Under the pieces are notes generated by a model. That model did no database searches and had not been told where the DNA came from. It worked only from the letters and a program-made list of their open reading frames with translations. The translations under genes and the position numbers were made by a program. From Chthoniobacterales bacterium (lineage in GTDB: Bacteria > Verrucomicrobiota > Verrucomicrobiia > Chthoniobacterales > UBA10450): a stretch of 56,412 bases of DNA. Below, piece by piece: positions 1 to 8,196 of the stretch. Positions within the stretch are counted from its first letter, which is position 1; every line of letters starts with the position of its first letter. The stretch covers positions 1-56,412 of the forward strand of contig JACDGS010000025.1 in assembly GCA_013821455.1 (NCBI GenBank), given 5' to 3'.

Positions 1-116
1 CGCCTCGCGTGCTGTGATCGGCGCCTCGCCGATCACTTTCCTGCGTGTCGGATCATGCACAAACTTCGAACGACGCCAAAGTTTGCGGCGAGGCGCCGCA
101 AACAGCACGCGAGGCG
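1..116. repeat. Compound palindromic repeat before nuoK
   Basis: Bases 1-14 are the exact reverse complement of 103-116. Inside each arm sits a further hairpin with a 10-bp stem and 3-base loop: 14-23 with 27-36, and 81-90 with 94-103. Taken whole, bases 1-36 and 81-116 are reverse complements except for the four bases nearest the middle of each small stem, which read GATC on the left and TTGC on the right and change on both sides of the stem so that pairing is kept. The centre (37-80) is unpaired. This is the layout of a paired REP/BIME-like element or a structured RNA. No second copy was seen in the window, and the left end may continue outside it. Confidence 0.75.
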
Positions 117-136
117 CGTGCGCTCCCCGATCATGA
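2..136 (+). CDS. Possible 3' end of the upstream nuo gene (nuoJ expected)
   Basis: A frame open from the window edge ends in TGA at 134-136. This overlaps the nuoK ATG as ATGA, the same junction used by nuoK/nuoL and nuoM2/nuoN. In nuo operons the gene before nuoK is nuoJ. The 44 visible residues do not look like a NuoJ membrane helix and are encoded by the palindromic repeat, so they may be a repeat-derived extension, or the frame may be meaningless. Confidence 0.2.
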   Translation, partial: ASRAVIGASPITFLRVGSCTNFERRQSLRRGAANSTRGACAPRS

Positions 137-441
137 ATTTGCAAATCTTCCTTATCATTTCCGCCGCGCTTTTTTGCCTCGGTCTCCTCGCCGCGCTCAG
201 CCGGCGTCACGCCATCTTTATTCTCATCGGCATCGAGATGATGCTCGCGGCTGCAGGTTTGAACTTCATCGCCTTCTGGCGCTTCGCTCCGGAACCGGCA
301 CCGCCGACCGGAGTGATGATCACTATTTTCGCCATCGCCATTGCCGCCTCTGAAGCCGCCGTCGGGCTCGCGCTCGTCATCGCCGTTTACCGGCATTTCC
401 GCACCACCAATGTGGACCAGATCGATCAGCTAAAAGGATGA
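133..441 (+). CDS. nuoK: NADH-quinone oxidoreductase subunit K (NuoK)
   Basis: This is a 102-residue membrane subunit of respiratory complex I, in the membrane arm between NuoJ and NuoN, where it forms part of the fourth proton path. Three hydrophobic helices are visible, and helix 2 carries the conserved glutamate in the stretch IGIEMMLAAAGLNFIAF. Length matches the family (about 100). The frame is open further upstream, but the start at 133 is chosen because MNLQIFLIISAALF begins the first helix, as usual for NuoK; the upstream residues are basic and come from the repeat. The stop overlaps the nuoL start (ATGA), so the two are probably translationally coupled. Confidence 0.93.
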   Translation: MNLQIFLIISAALFCLGLLAALSRRHAIFILIGIEMMLAAAGLNFIAFWRFAPEPAPPTGVMITIFAIAIAASEAAVGLALVIAVYRHFRTTNVDQIDQLKG

Positions 442-2450
442 GTGCCTGGATCGTCAGCCACCTCTGGCTCATCCCAATCGTGCCTTTGCTGGCGTCGCTC
501 CTGATTCTCAGCCTAACGAGTTCACGCGGGCGAGCCGGAGCACTTCTTGCGATCACCGGACAGGTTTTGGCGCTCACTCTTTCGCTCGCGGCGTTCTGGT
601 CAACACTGACGACACCCGGCTTTCGCGCCGTCCAGAATTTTACCTGGTTGACCTTTGGAGAGCAGACTCTCCGCCTCGGCCTGCTCCTCGATCCGCTCAC
701 CGCCGTGATGCTCGTGATGATCACGTTCGTTAGTCTGTGGATTTTTGTTTTCAGCGTCGGCTACATGGCGGCGGACAAAAATTTCGCACGCTTCTTCGCC
801 TACCTCTCGTTTTTCTCTGCCGCGATGCTGGGCGTGGTCGTCGCGAACAGCCTGCTGCTGCTCTTCATCTGCTGGGAGTTGGTCGGACTCGCCTCTTACT
901 TGCTCATCGGCTTTTGGATTCACAAACCGAGCGCCGCGGCCGCGGCGAAAAAGGCGTTCATCACCACGCGCATCGGCGATCTCGGATTTTTTCTCGGGCT
1001 GCTCTGGCTCTATGGAAAAAGCGGCACGCTCCTTTTTTACGATGGCGGAAATGGCGCGCTCGAAAGCGCGGCGCTGCTGTCGTTAGGCGCGAGCGCTACG
1101 GCGATCGCGTTGCTGATCTTCTGCGGCGCGGTCGGGAAGTCCGGCCAATTCCCACTGCATGTTTGGTTACCCGACGCGATGGAAGGCCCGACGCCGGTGA
1201 GCGCGCTCATTCACGCGGCGACTATGGTGGCGGCGGGAGTTTTCCTGGTGGCGCGGGTCTATCCGCTCTTCGTTGTAGCCGGGGGCGCTGACCCCGGCTC
1301 GGACGGCCTCAACGCGGCCGTCTACAACGGCACCATTCCGCCGCTCACCGTGGTGGTTTGGATCGGCGTGATTACAGCGCTCATCTCCGCGCTCATCGGC
1401 CTCGCGCAATGGGACATCAAACGCATCCTTGCCTACTCCACGGTGTCCCAGCTCGGGCTGATGATGGTGTCGTTAGGCGTGGGCGGCGTCGCCGCCGGGA
1501 TCATGCATTTACTCGCACACGGATTTTTTAAGGCGCTCCTTTTTCTCGGCTCCGGCTCGGTCATTCACGGCTGTCATGAGGAACAGGACATCAGAAAAAT
1601 GGGCGGCCTGCGCGGTGTGATGCCGGTGACTTTTGTCACCTACGCGATCGGCATGATGGCGCTGAGCGGCGTGCCGCTCTTCTTCGCGGGCGCGTGGACG
1701 AAGGAGGAAATCGTGCACGCGACTTCGCTCTGGCCGGCGTCGCGCTGGCCCTATTTTTTGACCCTCGTCGGCGTCGTCCTGACTGCGCTCTATATGACGC
1801 GACAAATGATTTACGTCTTCTTCGGGCGGCGTCGCGCGGCCGCGGCGCACGCACACGAAAGCTTGCCGATCATGACTTTGCCGCTGGTCGTGCTCGCGCT
1901 TTGCGTAGTGGGATTGAGCGTCGTGCTCACGCCGGTGTGGCCGTGGCTGCACAGCTTCTTGTCAGGCGAACGTGCGCTCGTCGGCGGCGGGAAACTGATC
2001 TCTCCGGTGCTGCTCGTTTCGCTCGCGCTCGTCGCGCTCGGCATTGGACTCGGCATTATCGTCTATGGGCGCGCGACGGAGATCGATCCCCTGGCGCGCA
2101 CCTTCCCGCGCGTTTTTCGGTTCCTCGAGAATCGGATGTGGCTCGATGAACTCTACGACTGGAGCGTGCTCGCGGGCGCGCGTTTCGCCGCGCGGCTCTG
2201 CGATTTTCTCGACCGTTATTTATGGGATGGACTCGTGAGGGGATTGGGCGCGCTTGGCTTTTCGTTAGGCGGCCTAACGAAAAGCTGCGACGAACACGCC
2301 CTCAACGCCGGCGCCGATGACGCCGCCAGCGCCGCGCGCGGTTTCGGTCGCTTCTTTTCCCAGCGGCATTCGGGCCAGGTCCAAACCTATCTCAGCGCGA
2401 TCGCCGTCGGCCTGCTCGCGCTGCTTCTGCTTTACGCATGGCTCACCTGA
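438..2450 (+). CDS. nuoL: NADH-quinone oxidoreductase subunit L (NuoL)
   Basis: This is the distal antiporter-like proton-pumping subunit of complex I, a polytopic inner-membrane protein of 670 residues. Family marks include ELVGLASYLLIGFW near residue 147, the core motif HVWLPDAMEGPTPVSALIH around 240, and the lysine/histidine-lined helices that follow (LAQWDIKRILAYSTVSQLG). The C-terminal part carries the long lateral helix and last membrane helix. At 670 residues it is longer than the common size (about 610), which would suit a complex with an extra NuoM to span. Four exact copies of the 9-mer TCGTTAGGC lie in the gene besides one at 511, and two of them form a 29-base palindrome near the 3' end. 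The stop overlaps nuoM by 13 bases. Confidence 0.96.
   Translation: MSAWIVSHLWLIPIVPLLASLLILSLTSSRGRAGALLAITGQVLALTLSLAAFWSTLTTPGFRAVQNFTWLTFGEQTLRLGLLLDPLTAVMLVMITFVSLWIFVFSVGYMAADKNFARFFAYLSFFSAAMLGVVVANSLLLLFICWELVGLASYLLIGFWIHKPSAAAAAKKAFITTRIGDLGFFLGLLWLYGKSGTLLFYDGGNGALESAALLSLGASATAIALLIFCGAVGKSGQFPLHVWLPDAMEGPTPVSALIHAATMVAAGVFLVARVYPLFVVAGGADPGSDGLNAAVYNGTIPPLTVVVWIGVITALISALIGLAQWDIKRILAYSTVSQLGLMMVSLGVGGVAAGIMHLLAHGFFKALLFLGSGSVIHGCHEEQDIRKMGGLRGVMPVTFVTYAIGMMALSGVPLFFAGAWTKEEIVHATSLWPASRWPYFLTLVGVVLTALYMTRQMIYVFFGRRRAAAAHAHESLPIMTLPLVVLALCVVGLSVVLTPVWPWLHSFLSGERALVGGGKLISPVLLVSLALVALGIGLGIIVYGRATEIDPLARTFPRVFRFLENRMWLDELYDWSVLAGARFAARLCDFLDRYLWDGLVRGLGALGFSLGGLTKSCDEHALNAGADDAASAARGFGRFFSQRHSGQVQTYLSAIAVGLLALLLLYAWLT
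2257..2285. repeat. Inverted pair of the 9-mer inside nuoL
   Basis: GCTTTTCGTTAGG at 2257-2269 is the perfect reverse complement of 2273-2285, with a 3-base centre (14 bp if the C and G beside the middle base pair). It is made of one TCGTTAGGC and one GCCTAACGA. It is in frame and encodes part of FSLGGLTKS. The mRNA could form a strong hairpin about 160 bases before the nuoL stop. Confidence 0.85.
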
Positions 2451-3910
2451 TCGCCGGGCTCATTTTTCTGCCGATCCTGGGAGCGCTCTTTGTCAGCGTG
2501 ATGCCGCCCCCATATGCGCGTGCTGTCGCGCTCGGTTGCAACCTGCTCACCGCGGCGTGCGCCTTGATGCTCTGGCACGGCTTCGATCCCGCGGTCGCGG
2601 GTTTGCAAATGGTCTCCTACCACGAATGGATTCCGGCGATCGGGGCGAAGCTTTTGGTTGGGATCGATGGCCTGAGTTTGCTCCTCGTTCTTCTGACCTC
2701 GCTTGTCTTTCCTTTCGCGCTGCTCGCGCAACGGATGGAGCGCGGCTTCTGCGCGCTCATGCTTCTGATGCAGGCGGCGCTCTACGGCACCTTCACCGCG
2801 CAGAATTTTATCCTCTGGTTTTTGTTCTACGAGATGAGCCTGGTCCCGACTTTTCTGCTCATCAAAATCTGGGGTGGAAAAAATCGCGACCGCGCGGCGA
2901 CGAAGTTTTTCCTCTACACCTTCCTCGGCAGCGTCGCGATGCTGCTCGCGTTTCTTGGGATTTATCTCGTTAGGGGAACATTCGACTTCACGGCGCTGGC
3001 CTCGTTAGGCAAAGCCGGCTTGCTCTCGGGCGACGTGCGCTGGCTCGCCTTCGCGGGAATCTTTCTCGGGCTCGCGGTGAAGGTACCGCTCTTCCCTTTT
3101 CACACCTGGCTGCCCGATGCCTATGAAGCCGCGCCGACTGGCGTCGCGATGGTGATGACGGGCGCGCTTTCCAAGATGGGCGTTTACGGATTCATCCGCC
3201 TCTTGCTGCCGCTTTTCCCTAACGAAATCAAAATCCTCGGTCCGTGGCTGCTCGGGCTGGCGGTTTGCTCGATCGTTTTTTCATCGTTAGCCGCCTGGGC
3301 GCAGTCGGATTTGAAACGAATGGTCGCTTACCTTTCGATCAATCATCTCGGTTACTGCATGCTCGGGCTTTTCGCCGTGACCGCGACACGAGCTGTCCCG
3401 CCTAACGAGGCCCAGGCCGCTTTGGGCGGAGTCTTTCTGCAGATCTTTAATCACGGGCTAACGGCGGCGGCGCTCTTCTACTTTGTCGGCCTGCTCGAAC
3501 AACGGCGCGGCGCGCGCAGCCTCGGCGACTTCGGAGGACTGATGCAGCGGATGCCGCTCCTTTGCGGTTGGATGAGTGTGGCCATGTTCTCATCGTTAGG
3601 CTTGCCCGGGCTAAATGGCTTCGTCGGCGAATTCCTCATCTTCAAAGGCTCCTTCGCCCTCGCCGCAGGTTTCACCGCCGTCGCTGTCCTCGGCCTTCTC
3701 ATCACCGCAATCGTTTTTCTGCGTGCGCTGCAAGGGCTCTTCAGCGGACCGCTCGCGGAAGGCTGCGCGACCTTACCCGACCTGCGTCTCAGCGAGAAAT
3801 GGGTCGTCGTTCCGGTGACGCTGCTCATGTTCGCCCTCGGCCTCGTCCCGCAATTCGCCTTCACCATCTTCAACTCCACCGTGGTGCAGATGGCGCGATT
3901 GTTAGGCTAA
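2438..3910 (+). CDS. nuoM: NADH-quinone oxidoreductase subunit M, first copy (NuoM1)
   Basis: This is an antiporter-like proton-pumping subunit of complex I, 490 residues and about 14 membrane helices. The conserved glutamate helix reads FYEMSLVPTFLLIKIWGG near residue 130, and the canonical motif FHTWLPDAYEAAPTG sits near 217, with the LPDA signature intact. The AWAQSDLKRMVAYLSINHLG segment near 290 matches the family lysine helix. It is the more standard of two NuoM proteins in this operon. The gene ends TTG TTA GGC TAA, a near copy of the window's 9-mer. The next gene (GTG start) begins 6 bases after the stop. Confidence 0.95.
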   Translation: MAHLIAGLIFLPILGALFVSVMPPPYARAVALGCNLLTAACALMLWHGFDPAVAGLQMVSYHEWIPAIGAKLLVGIDGLSLLLVLLTSLVFPFALLAQRMERGFCALMLLMQAALYGTFTAQNFILWFLFYEMSLVPTFLLIKIWGGKNRDRAATKFFLYTFLGSVAMLLAFLGIYLVRGTFDFTALASLGKAGLLSGDVRWLAFAGIFLGLAVKVPLFPFHTWLPDAYEAAPTGVAMVMTGALSKMGVYGFIRLLLPLFPNEIKILGPWLLGLAVCSIVFSSLAAWAQSDLKRMVAYLSINHLGYCMLGLFAVTATRAVPPNEAQAALGGVFLQIFNHGLTAAALFYFVGLLEQRRGARSLGDFGGLMQRMPLLCGWMSVAMFSSLGLPGLNGFVGEFLIFKGSFALAAGFTAVAVLGLLITAIVFLRALQGLFSGPLAEGCATLPDLRLSEKWVVVPVTLLMFALGLVPQFAFTIFNSTVVQMARLLG

Positions 3911-3916
3911 AATAAC

Positions 3917-4483
3917 GTGAGCAAAGAGATCATTCCCGCCGGCTCCATCGCCGAGGCGATCCACATCTTTCGCGAGCAGAAAGTCATGCTCGATTTTGAT
4001 CTCGCGGCTCTCTACGGCGTTGCCACGAGGGTCTTGAATCAGGCCGTCCAGCGAAATCGTGACCGATTCCCCGATGACTTCATGTTTCAGCTCACTCGCG
4101 CTGAGGTCGAATCACTGATGGATCGTTCAAGGTCACAATTTGTGACCTTGAAGCGCGGTCAGAATATCAAATACCGGCCCAACGCCTTCACCGAACAAGG
4201 CGTGGCCATGCTCTCGAGCGTGTTGCGCAGCGAGCGCGCGGTGAAGGTGAACATCGCGATCATGCGCGCGTTCGTTAGGCTGCGCGAAACGCTGGAAACA
4301 AATCGCGCTCTCGCGCAAAGATTCGCCGAACTCGAAAAACGCGTCGGGAAACACGACAGCGAAATCGCGGACATCATCGACGCGATCCGGCAGTTGATGG
4401 CGCCCCCGAAGAAGGGCACGCGCGAGATCGGCTTTCATGTCCGCGAAACTTCGCCGCGCTACGGCACGCGCAAACGCCGATGA
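3917..4483 (+). CDS. ORF6N-domain DNA-binding protein inserted in the nuo operon
   Basis: This 188-residue soluble protein has an N-terminal ORF6N domain (about residues 10-100), recognised from IFREQKVMLDFDLAALYGV, LNQAVQRNRDRFPDDFMFQL and the NAFTEQGVAMLSSVLRS block, followed by a short coiled coil (about 120-165) and a basic tail. Homologues are common in phages and scattered in bacterial chromosomes. The domain is thought to bind DNA; its cellular role is mostly unknown. The start is GTG, 6 bases after nuoM1, and its TGA overlaps the nuoM2 ATG as ATGA, so it is transcribed and translated in register with complex I. It contains one exact 9-mer at 4272, so it is not a very recent arrival by that criterion. 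No role in respiration is known. Confidence 0.88.
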   Translation: MSKEIIPAGSIAEAIHIFREQKVMLDFDLAALYGVATRVLNQAVQRNRDRFPDDFMFQLTRAEVESLMDRSRSQFVTLKRGQNIKYRPNAFTEQGVAMLSSVLRSERAVKVNIAIMRAFVRLRETLETNRALAQRFAELEKRVGKHDSEIADIIDAIRQLMAPPKKGTREIGFHVRETSPRYGTRKRR

Positions 4484-5928
4484 TCGCCTGGACGATTTAC
4501 CTCACCTTTGCCGGCGCGATCCTTTTGCTTTTTCTGCCGCGGGCGCTGACTCGCTGGGTCGCGCTGCTCACGGCGGCGAGCGGATTCGTCATCGCGTTTG
4601 CCGCGTTCTTTTTCCGGGACGGCGACTTCGGTCATTTCACCACGATCGTCCGTGTCCCGTGGGTGCCCGCGCTGGGGATGGAATATCATCTCGCGGCCGA
4701 CGGCATCAGCCTAACGATGGCGCTGGTGACCGGGCTGACCGCGGTTTGCGCCGTGCTGTTTTCGTGGCGGGTCGAGGAGCGGCCTAACGAATTCTTTTTC
4801 TGGTTGTTGCTGGTCGTGGGCGGTTCCTACGGCGTTTTCCTGAGCGCCGACCTCTTTCTCTTTTTCGTTTTCTACGAGCTGGTCATCGTTCCGAAATATT
4901 TCCTGATCGCGATCTGGGGATCGACCAACAAGGAATATGGCGCGATGAAGCTGACGCTTTATTCCTTCCTCGGCGGCGCGCTCGTTTTCATTGCCATTCT
5001 GGCGGCCTACACGACGGCGGGATCGCTCGATCTCCAGCAGCTCGCGCGTTTTCAATTTCCCGCGCCGCTGCAGCATTGGGCTTTCCCGGTGCTGTTTCTA
5101 GGCTTCGCCATTCTCGCGGGCATTTGGCCGCTGCACACCTGGGCGCCGACCGGTCACGTGGCTGCGCCGACGGCGGGCTCGATGTTGCTCGCGGGCATCG
5201 TGATGAAGCTCGGCGCGTACGGCGCGCTGCGAGTGGCGATGAATCTCTTTCCGTTAGGCTTCGCCGAGTGGAGCAAATGGATCGCCGTCCTCGCGGTGAT
5301 CGGGATCGTCTGGGCGGCGGCGGTCGCGCTGCGGCAGAACGATCTCAAATTCGTCATCGGTTATTCGAGCGTGAGCCACATGGGTTTCGTCTTGCTCGGG
5401 CTGGCGGCGGCGAATTCGTTAGGCGTGTCCGGCGCGGTTTTGCAAATGTTCTCGCACGGGGTGATCGGCGCGCTGCTCTTCGCGCTCGCCGGTGTCATTT
5501 ATTATCGGACTCACACGCGCAACCTGAACGATCTCGCGACGCTGGGGTTGAGCCGCACGATGCCGTTTGTCGCTTTCGCTTTTGTTGTCGCGTCGGCTGC
5601 GTCGCTGGGGATTCCGGGGTTTAGCGGTTTCGCGGCTGAGATCACTATCCTGCTCGGAGTCTGGAAAGTTTTCCCCGTGGTGGTCGCGATCACAGGCGTC
5701 GGCATGGTCTTGGTGGCGGCGTTTACGCTGCGTGCCATGAGAAAGACATTCTTTAGCGACGCGGCTCGCCTAACGACAACTGTTGCGGTTACGCCCCCGA
5801 TTACTTTCGCGGAGAAATCCGGCGCGAGCCTTCTTCTGCTGGCGACGCTCGGGGTTGGCCTTGATCCAAAACTGCTTCTCGACCGCATCCAGCCCGCGGT
5901 CGAAGCCATGCGTTTTCTGCAGCCGTGA
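4480..5928 (+). CDS. nuoM: NADH-quinone oxidoreductase subunit M, second divergent copy (NuoM2)
   Basis: This 482-residue polytopic protein has the NuoM/MrpD-type antiporter fold. The glutamate helix is kept (FYELVIVPKYFLIAIWG, near residue 130), but the segment that reads HTWLPDA in NuoM1 is HTWAPTGHVAAPTAGSM near 216, so the LPDA aspartate is replaced. The lysine helix LRQNDLKFVIGYSSVSHMG is present. Operons with two NuoM genes are known and have been proposed to build complex I with one more proton-pumping module. Whether this copy is such a pump is inferred from its position and fold. The stop overlaps nuoN by 4 bases. Confidence 0.92.
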   Translation: MIAWTIYLTFAGAILLLFLPRALTRWVALLTAASGFVIAFAAFFFRDGDFGHFTTIVRVPWVPALGMEYHLAADGISLTMALVTGLTAVCAVLFSWRVEERPNEFFFWLLLVVGGSYGVFLSADLFLFFVFYELVIVPKYFLIAIWGSTNKEYGAMKLTLYSFLGGALVFIAILAAYTTAGSLDLQQLARFQFPAPLQHWAFPVLFLGFAILAGIWPLHTWAPTGHVAAPTAGSMLLAGIVMKLGAYGALRVAMNLFPLGFAEWSKWIAVLAVIGIVWAAAVALRQNDLKFVIGYSSVSHMGFVLLGLAAANSLGVSGAVLQMFSHGVIGALLFALAGVIYYRTHTRNLNDLATLGLSRTMPFVAFAFVVASAASLGIPGFSGFAAEITILLGVWKVFPVVVAITGVGMVLVAAFTLRAMRKTFFSDAARLTTTVAVTPPITFAEKSGASLLLLATLGVGLDPKLLLDRIQPAVEAMRFLQP

Positions 5929-7376
5929 ACTACCTCGAACTCGTTAGGCTAGCGCTGCCGGAAATCATTCTCACGGTCTCGGCGCTCGCTGTCCTGGCGA
6001 TCGGTTTGGTGAATAATCGGGTGCCGGGATTTTGCTCTGGCCTCGCGGCGGCGGGGCTTCTCTTCGCCGCGGCGGCGGTACTGCAACTGCCGCCACAGGC
6101 CGTGCTGTCGCAGGGAATGCTCGTGGTCTCGCCGCTCAATTCCCTTTTCCAGATCGTCTGCCTGGCGCTGGCGTTTTTCACCGTAATTGTCGCACGCCCG
6201 GAACGCCTGGCGAATAGCGGCGAATATCTCGCTCTTGTTCTCCTCGCGACGGTCGGCCTCTTGTTGCTGATCGGGAGCGAAGAGTTGCTTATGATTTTCA
6301 TCGGGCTCGAGCTCACCGGACTCTCGCTTTACGTCCTGACCGCGTTCGACAGAACCAACCAGCAATCCGCGGAAGCGGGTCTGAAATATTTCCTCTTCGG
6401 GAGCGTGGCCAGCGCGTTCACGCTTTTCGGCATCAGCCTGCTTTATGGCCTAACGAAGACGACAACACTCTCGGCGATCGGACCGCAGCTCGCGGGACAT
6501 CCCTTGCCGCCGCTTCTCCTCGTTGGGATCATCATGACGCTCTTCGGGTTTGCTTTTAAAGTGGCGGCCGCCCCGTTTCATCTTTGGGCGCCGGATACCT
6601 ACCAGGGCGCGCCGGTTTCGGCGGCGGCCTTCATCGCTTCGGGATCGAAGGTCGCGTCTTTCGTCGTTCTCGCGAAAATCTTACGCACCGCCTTGCACGA
6701 AGTGCCGGGTAGCGCGGCCTGGCATGCGCTCGCGGGCGGTTGGTCGCCAGTCCTCGCGGCGCTCGCCGCCTTGTCGATCATCGTCGGGAATTTTACCGCG
6801 CTCGCGCAACGCAACGTGCGACGGCTGCTCGCATATTCGGCGGTAGCGCATGCTGGCTACACTCTGCTCGGGCTGATAGCGCACAGCACGGAAGGATTTT
6901 CCGCGACGCTCTTTTACACCACGATTTATGGGCTCACCCTCGTCGGCGCGTTCGGCGTCGTGGCATTCGTTAGGCGCGAAAATGGCGGCGATGATCTCGC
7001 CGACTTCGCTGGTTTGAGCCAGCGGTCGCCGTTACTCGCGGGCTGCATGGCCATCTTCATCCTTTCCCTCGCGGGCCTGCCGCCGCTCGCGGGATTTTTC
7101 GGAAAATTCTATCTCTTTAGCGCAGCCTTCCGGGCGGCGCCCGACCAAGGCTTGCTTTGGCTGGTCGCGCTCGCCCTCTTCGGCAGCCTCATCTCGCTCT
7201 ATTATTACCTGATCATCCTGAAGGCGATCTTCCTCGACGATTCGAACACGAGCGGCTTCGCCTTCCGGCCGGATTTTCTGCAACGCATCACGCTCACGGT
7301 GTTCGCGGGCGCCGTCCTTTTTCTCGGCGTCGCGCCCGAAGCGTTGGTAAATCGCATCCTCGCCTGTCTCGTTTAG
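5925..7376 (+). CDS. nuoN: NADH-quinone oxidoreductase subunit N (NuoN)
   Basis: This is an antiporter-like proton-pumping membrane subunit of complex I, 483 residues and about 14 helices, next to NuoK in the assembled arm. The family marks LIFIGLEL near residue 125 and FHLWAPDTYQGAPVSAAAF near 218 are clear, as is the lysine helix LAQRNVRRLLAYSAVAHAG near 293. It is the last gene of the operon. About 70 bases without a clear terminator separate it from the next reading frame. Exact 9-mers lie at 5941, 6448 and 6967. Confidence 0.95.
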   Translation: MNYLELVRLALPEIILTVSALAVLAIGLVNNRVPGFCSGLAAAGLLFAAAAVLQLPPQAVLSQGMLVVSPLNSLFQIVCLALAFFTVIVARPERLANSGEYLALVLLATVGLLLLIGSEELLMIFIGLELTGLSLYVLTAFDRTNQQSAEAGLKYFLFGSVASAFTLFGISLLYGLTKTTTLSAIGPQLAGHPLPPLLLVGIIMTLFGFAFKVAAAPFHLWAPDTYQGAPVSAAAFIASGSKVASFVVLAKILRTALHEVPGSAAWHALAGGWSPVLAALAALSIIVGNFTALAQRNVRRLLAYSAVAHAGYTLLGLIAHSTEGFSATLFYTTIYGLTLVGAFGVVAFVRRENGGDDLADFAGLSQRSPLLAGCMAIFILSLAGLPPLAGFFGKFYLFSAAFRAAPDQGLLWLVALALFGSLISLYYYLIILKAIFLDDSNTSGFAFRPDFLQRITLTVFAGAVLFLGVAPEALVNRILACLV

Positions 7377-7447
7377 CCTTGGCGCGAGAGGTTTATCTCG
7401 GCATCGCAGGCTTGACCTCAGGTTTACGAATCGAAAGAATCTCGGCC

Positions 7448-8101
7448 ATGAAAATGCTCATGAACAAATCTGCCAGGCTCGGCGCCGTCTTCGCGTCCAG
7501 CCTTATTGCCGCGCGACTCTTTGCCGCCGACCCTGCAGCGCCTAACGACACCACCGCCGCTCCGGCTATCAACGACGCAGCGATGATGAAACAAATGATG
7601 GAGCTGGCCAAGCCTAACGAAAACCACAAGCTGCTCGCACAGTTGACCGGCACTTGGACTGACACGGTGAAGATGTGGATGGCGCCGGGCGCGCCGCCAT
7701 CGGTATCGACTGGCACGGCCGAGCGCCGCGCGGTCATGGATGGGCGTTACTACGTGGCCCACTTCGACGGCGAAATGAAGATGCCGGGCGAGGACGGAAA
7801 GCTGAAAAACTTCCGCTTTCACGGTATGTCCATCGAGGGTTACGACAACGTGAAGAAAAAATTCTTCTCTACCTGGGTGGATAACATGGGCACGGGCATC
7901 CTGACCTCCGAAGGCACCTATGATCCCGCGAGCAAGTCCTTCACCTACACCGCGGAGATGGAGATGATCCCTGGCCAGAAAACGAAGGCGCGTGAGGTCT
8001 TGAAAATCGTCGATGCCGATCATCACACCTTAGAGTGGTACGAAGATCGCGGCGGTCAGGAAAACAAAACGATGGAAATTACTTACACCCGGAAGAAGTA
8101 A
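7448..8101 (+). CDS. Secreted DUF1579-family protein
   Basis: This 217-residue protein has a signal peptide (MKMLMNKSARLGAVF to about residue 25, ending ARLFAADP). The body has the DUF1579 pattern: a short helix, then H-LLAQLTGTWTDTVKMWM, a beta-rich middle with GRYYVAHFDGEM and FHGMSIEGYDN, and IMEITY-like closing strands (TMEITYTRKK). The fold is probably a lipocalin-like barrel; function is unknown. The frame is open upstream into nuoN, but the ATG at 7448 gives the signal peptide. Two exact 9-mers lie at 7540 and 7612, both encoding PN. Confidence 0.8.
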   Translation: MKMLMNKSARLGAVFASSLIAARLFAADPAAPNDTTAAPAINDAAMMKQMMELAKPNENHKLLAQLTGTWTDTVKMWMAPGAPPSVSTGTAERRAVMDGRYYVAHFDGEMKMPGEDGKLKNFRFHGMSIEGYDNVKKKFFSTWVDNMGTGILTSEGTYDPASKSFTYTAEMEMIPGQKTKAREVLKIVDADHHTLEWYEDRGGQENKTMEITYTRKK

Positions 8102-8142
8102 CCGGCCGGGCGTATCCCGCAGCCGAAAGCAGCGACCATCTT

Positions 8143-8160
8143 AGCCTAACGGCCTAACGG
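8143..8160. repeat. Tandem pair of the 9-mer variant
   Basis: GCCTAACGG occurs twice head to tail with an 8-base period just after the DUF1579 gene. This is the only direct tandem arrangement of the word in the window. Confidence 0.7.
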
Positions 8161-8196
8161 GAGTCGCCAAATTCGAAATTTGCGCTATAGTCCGCG

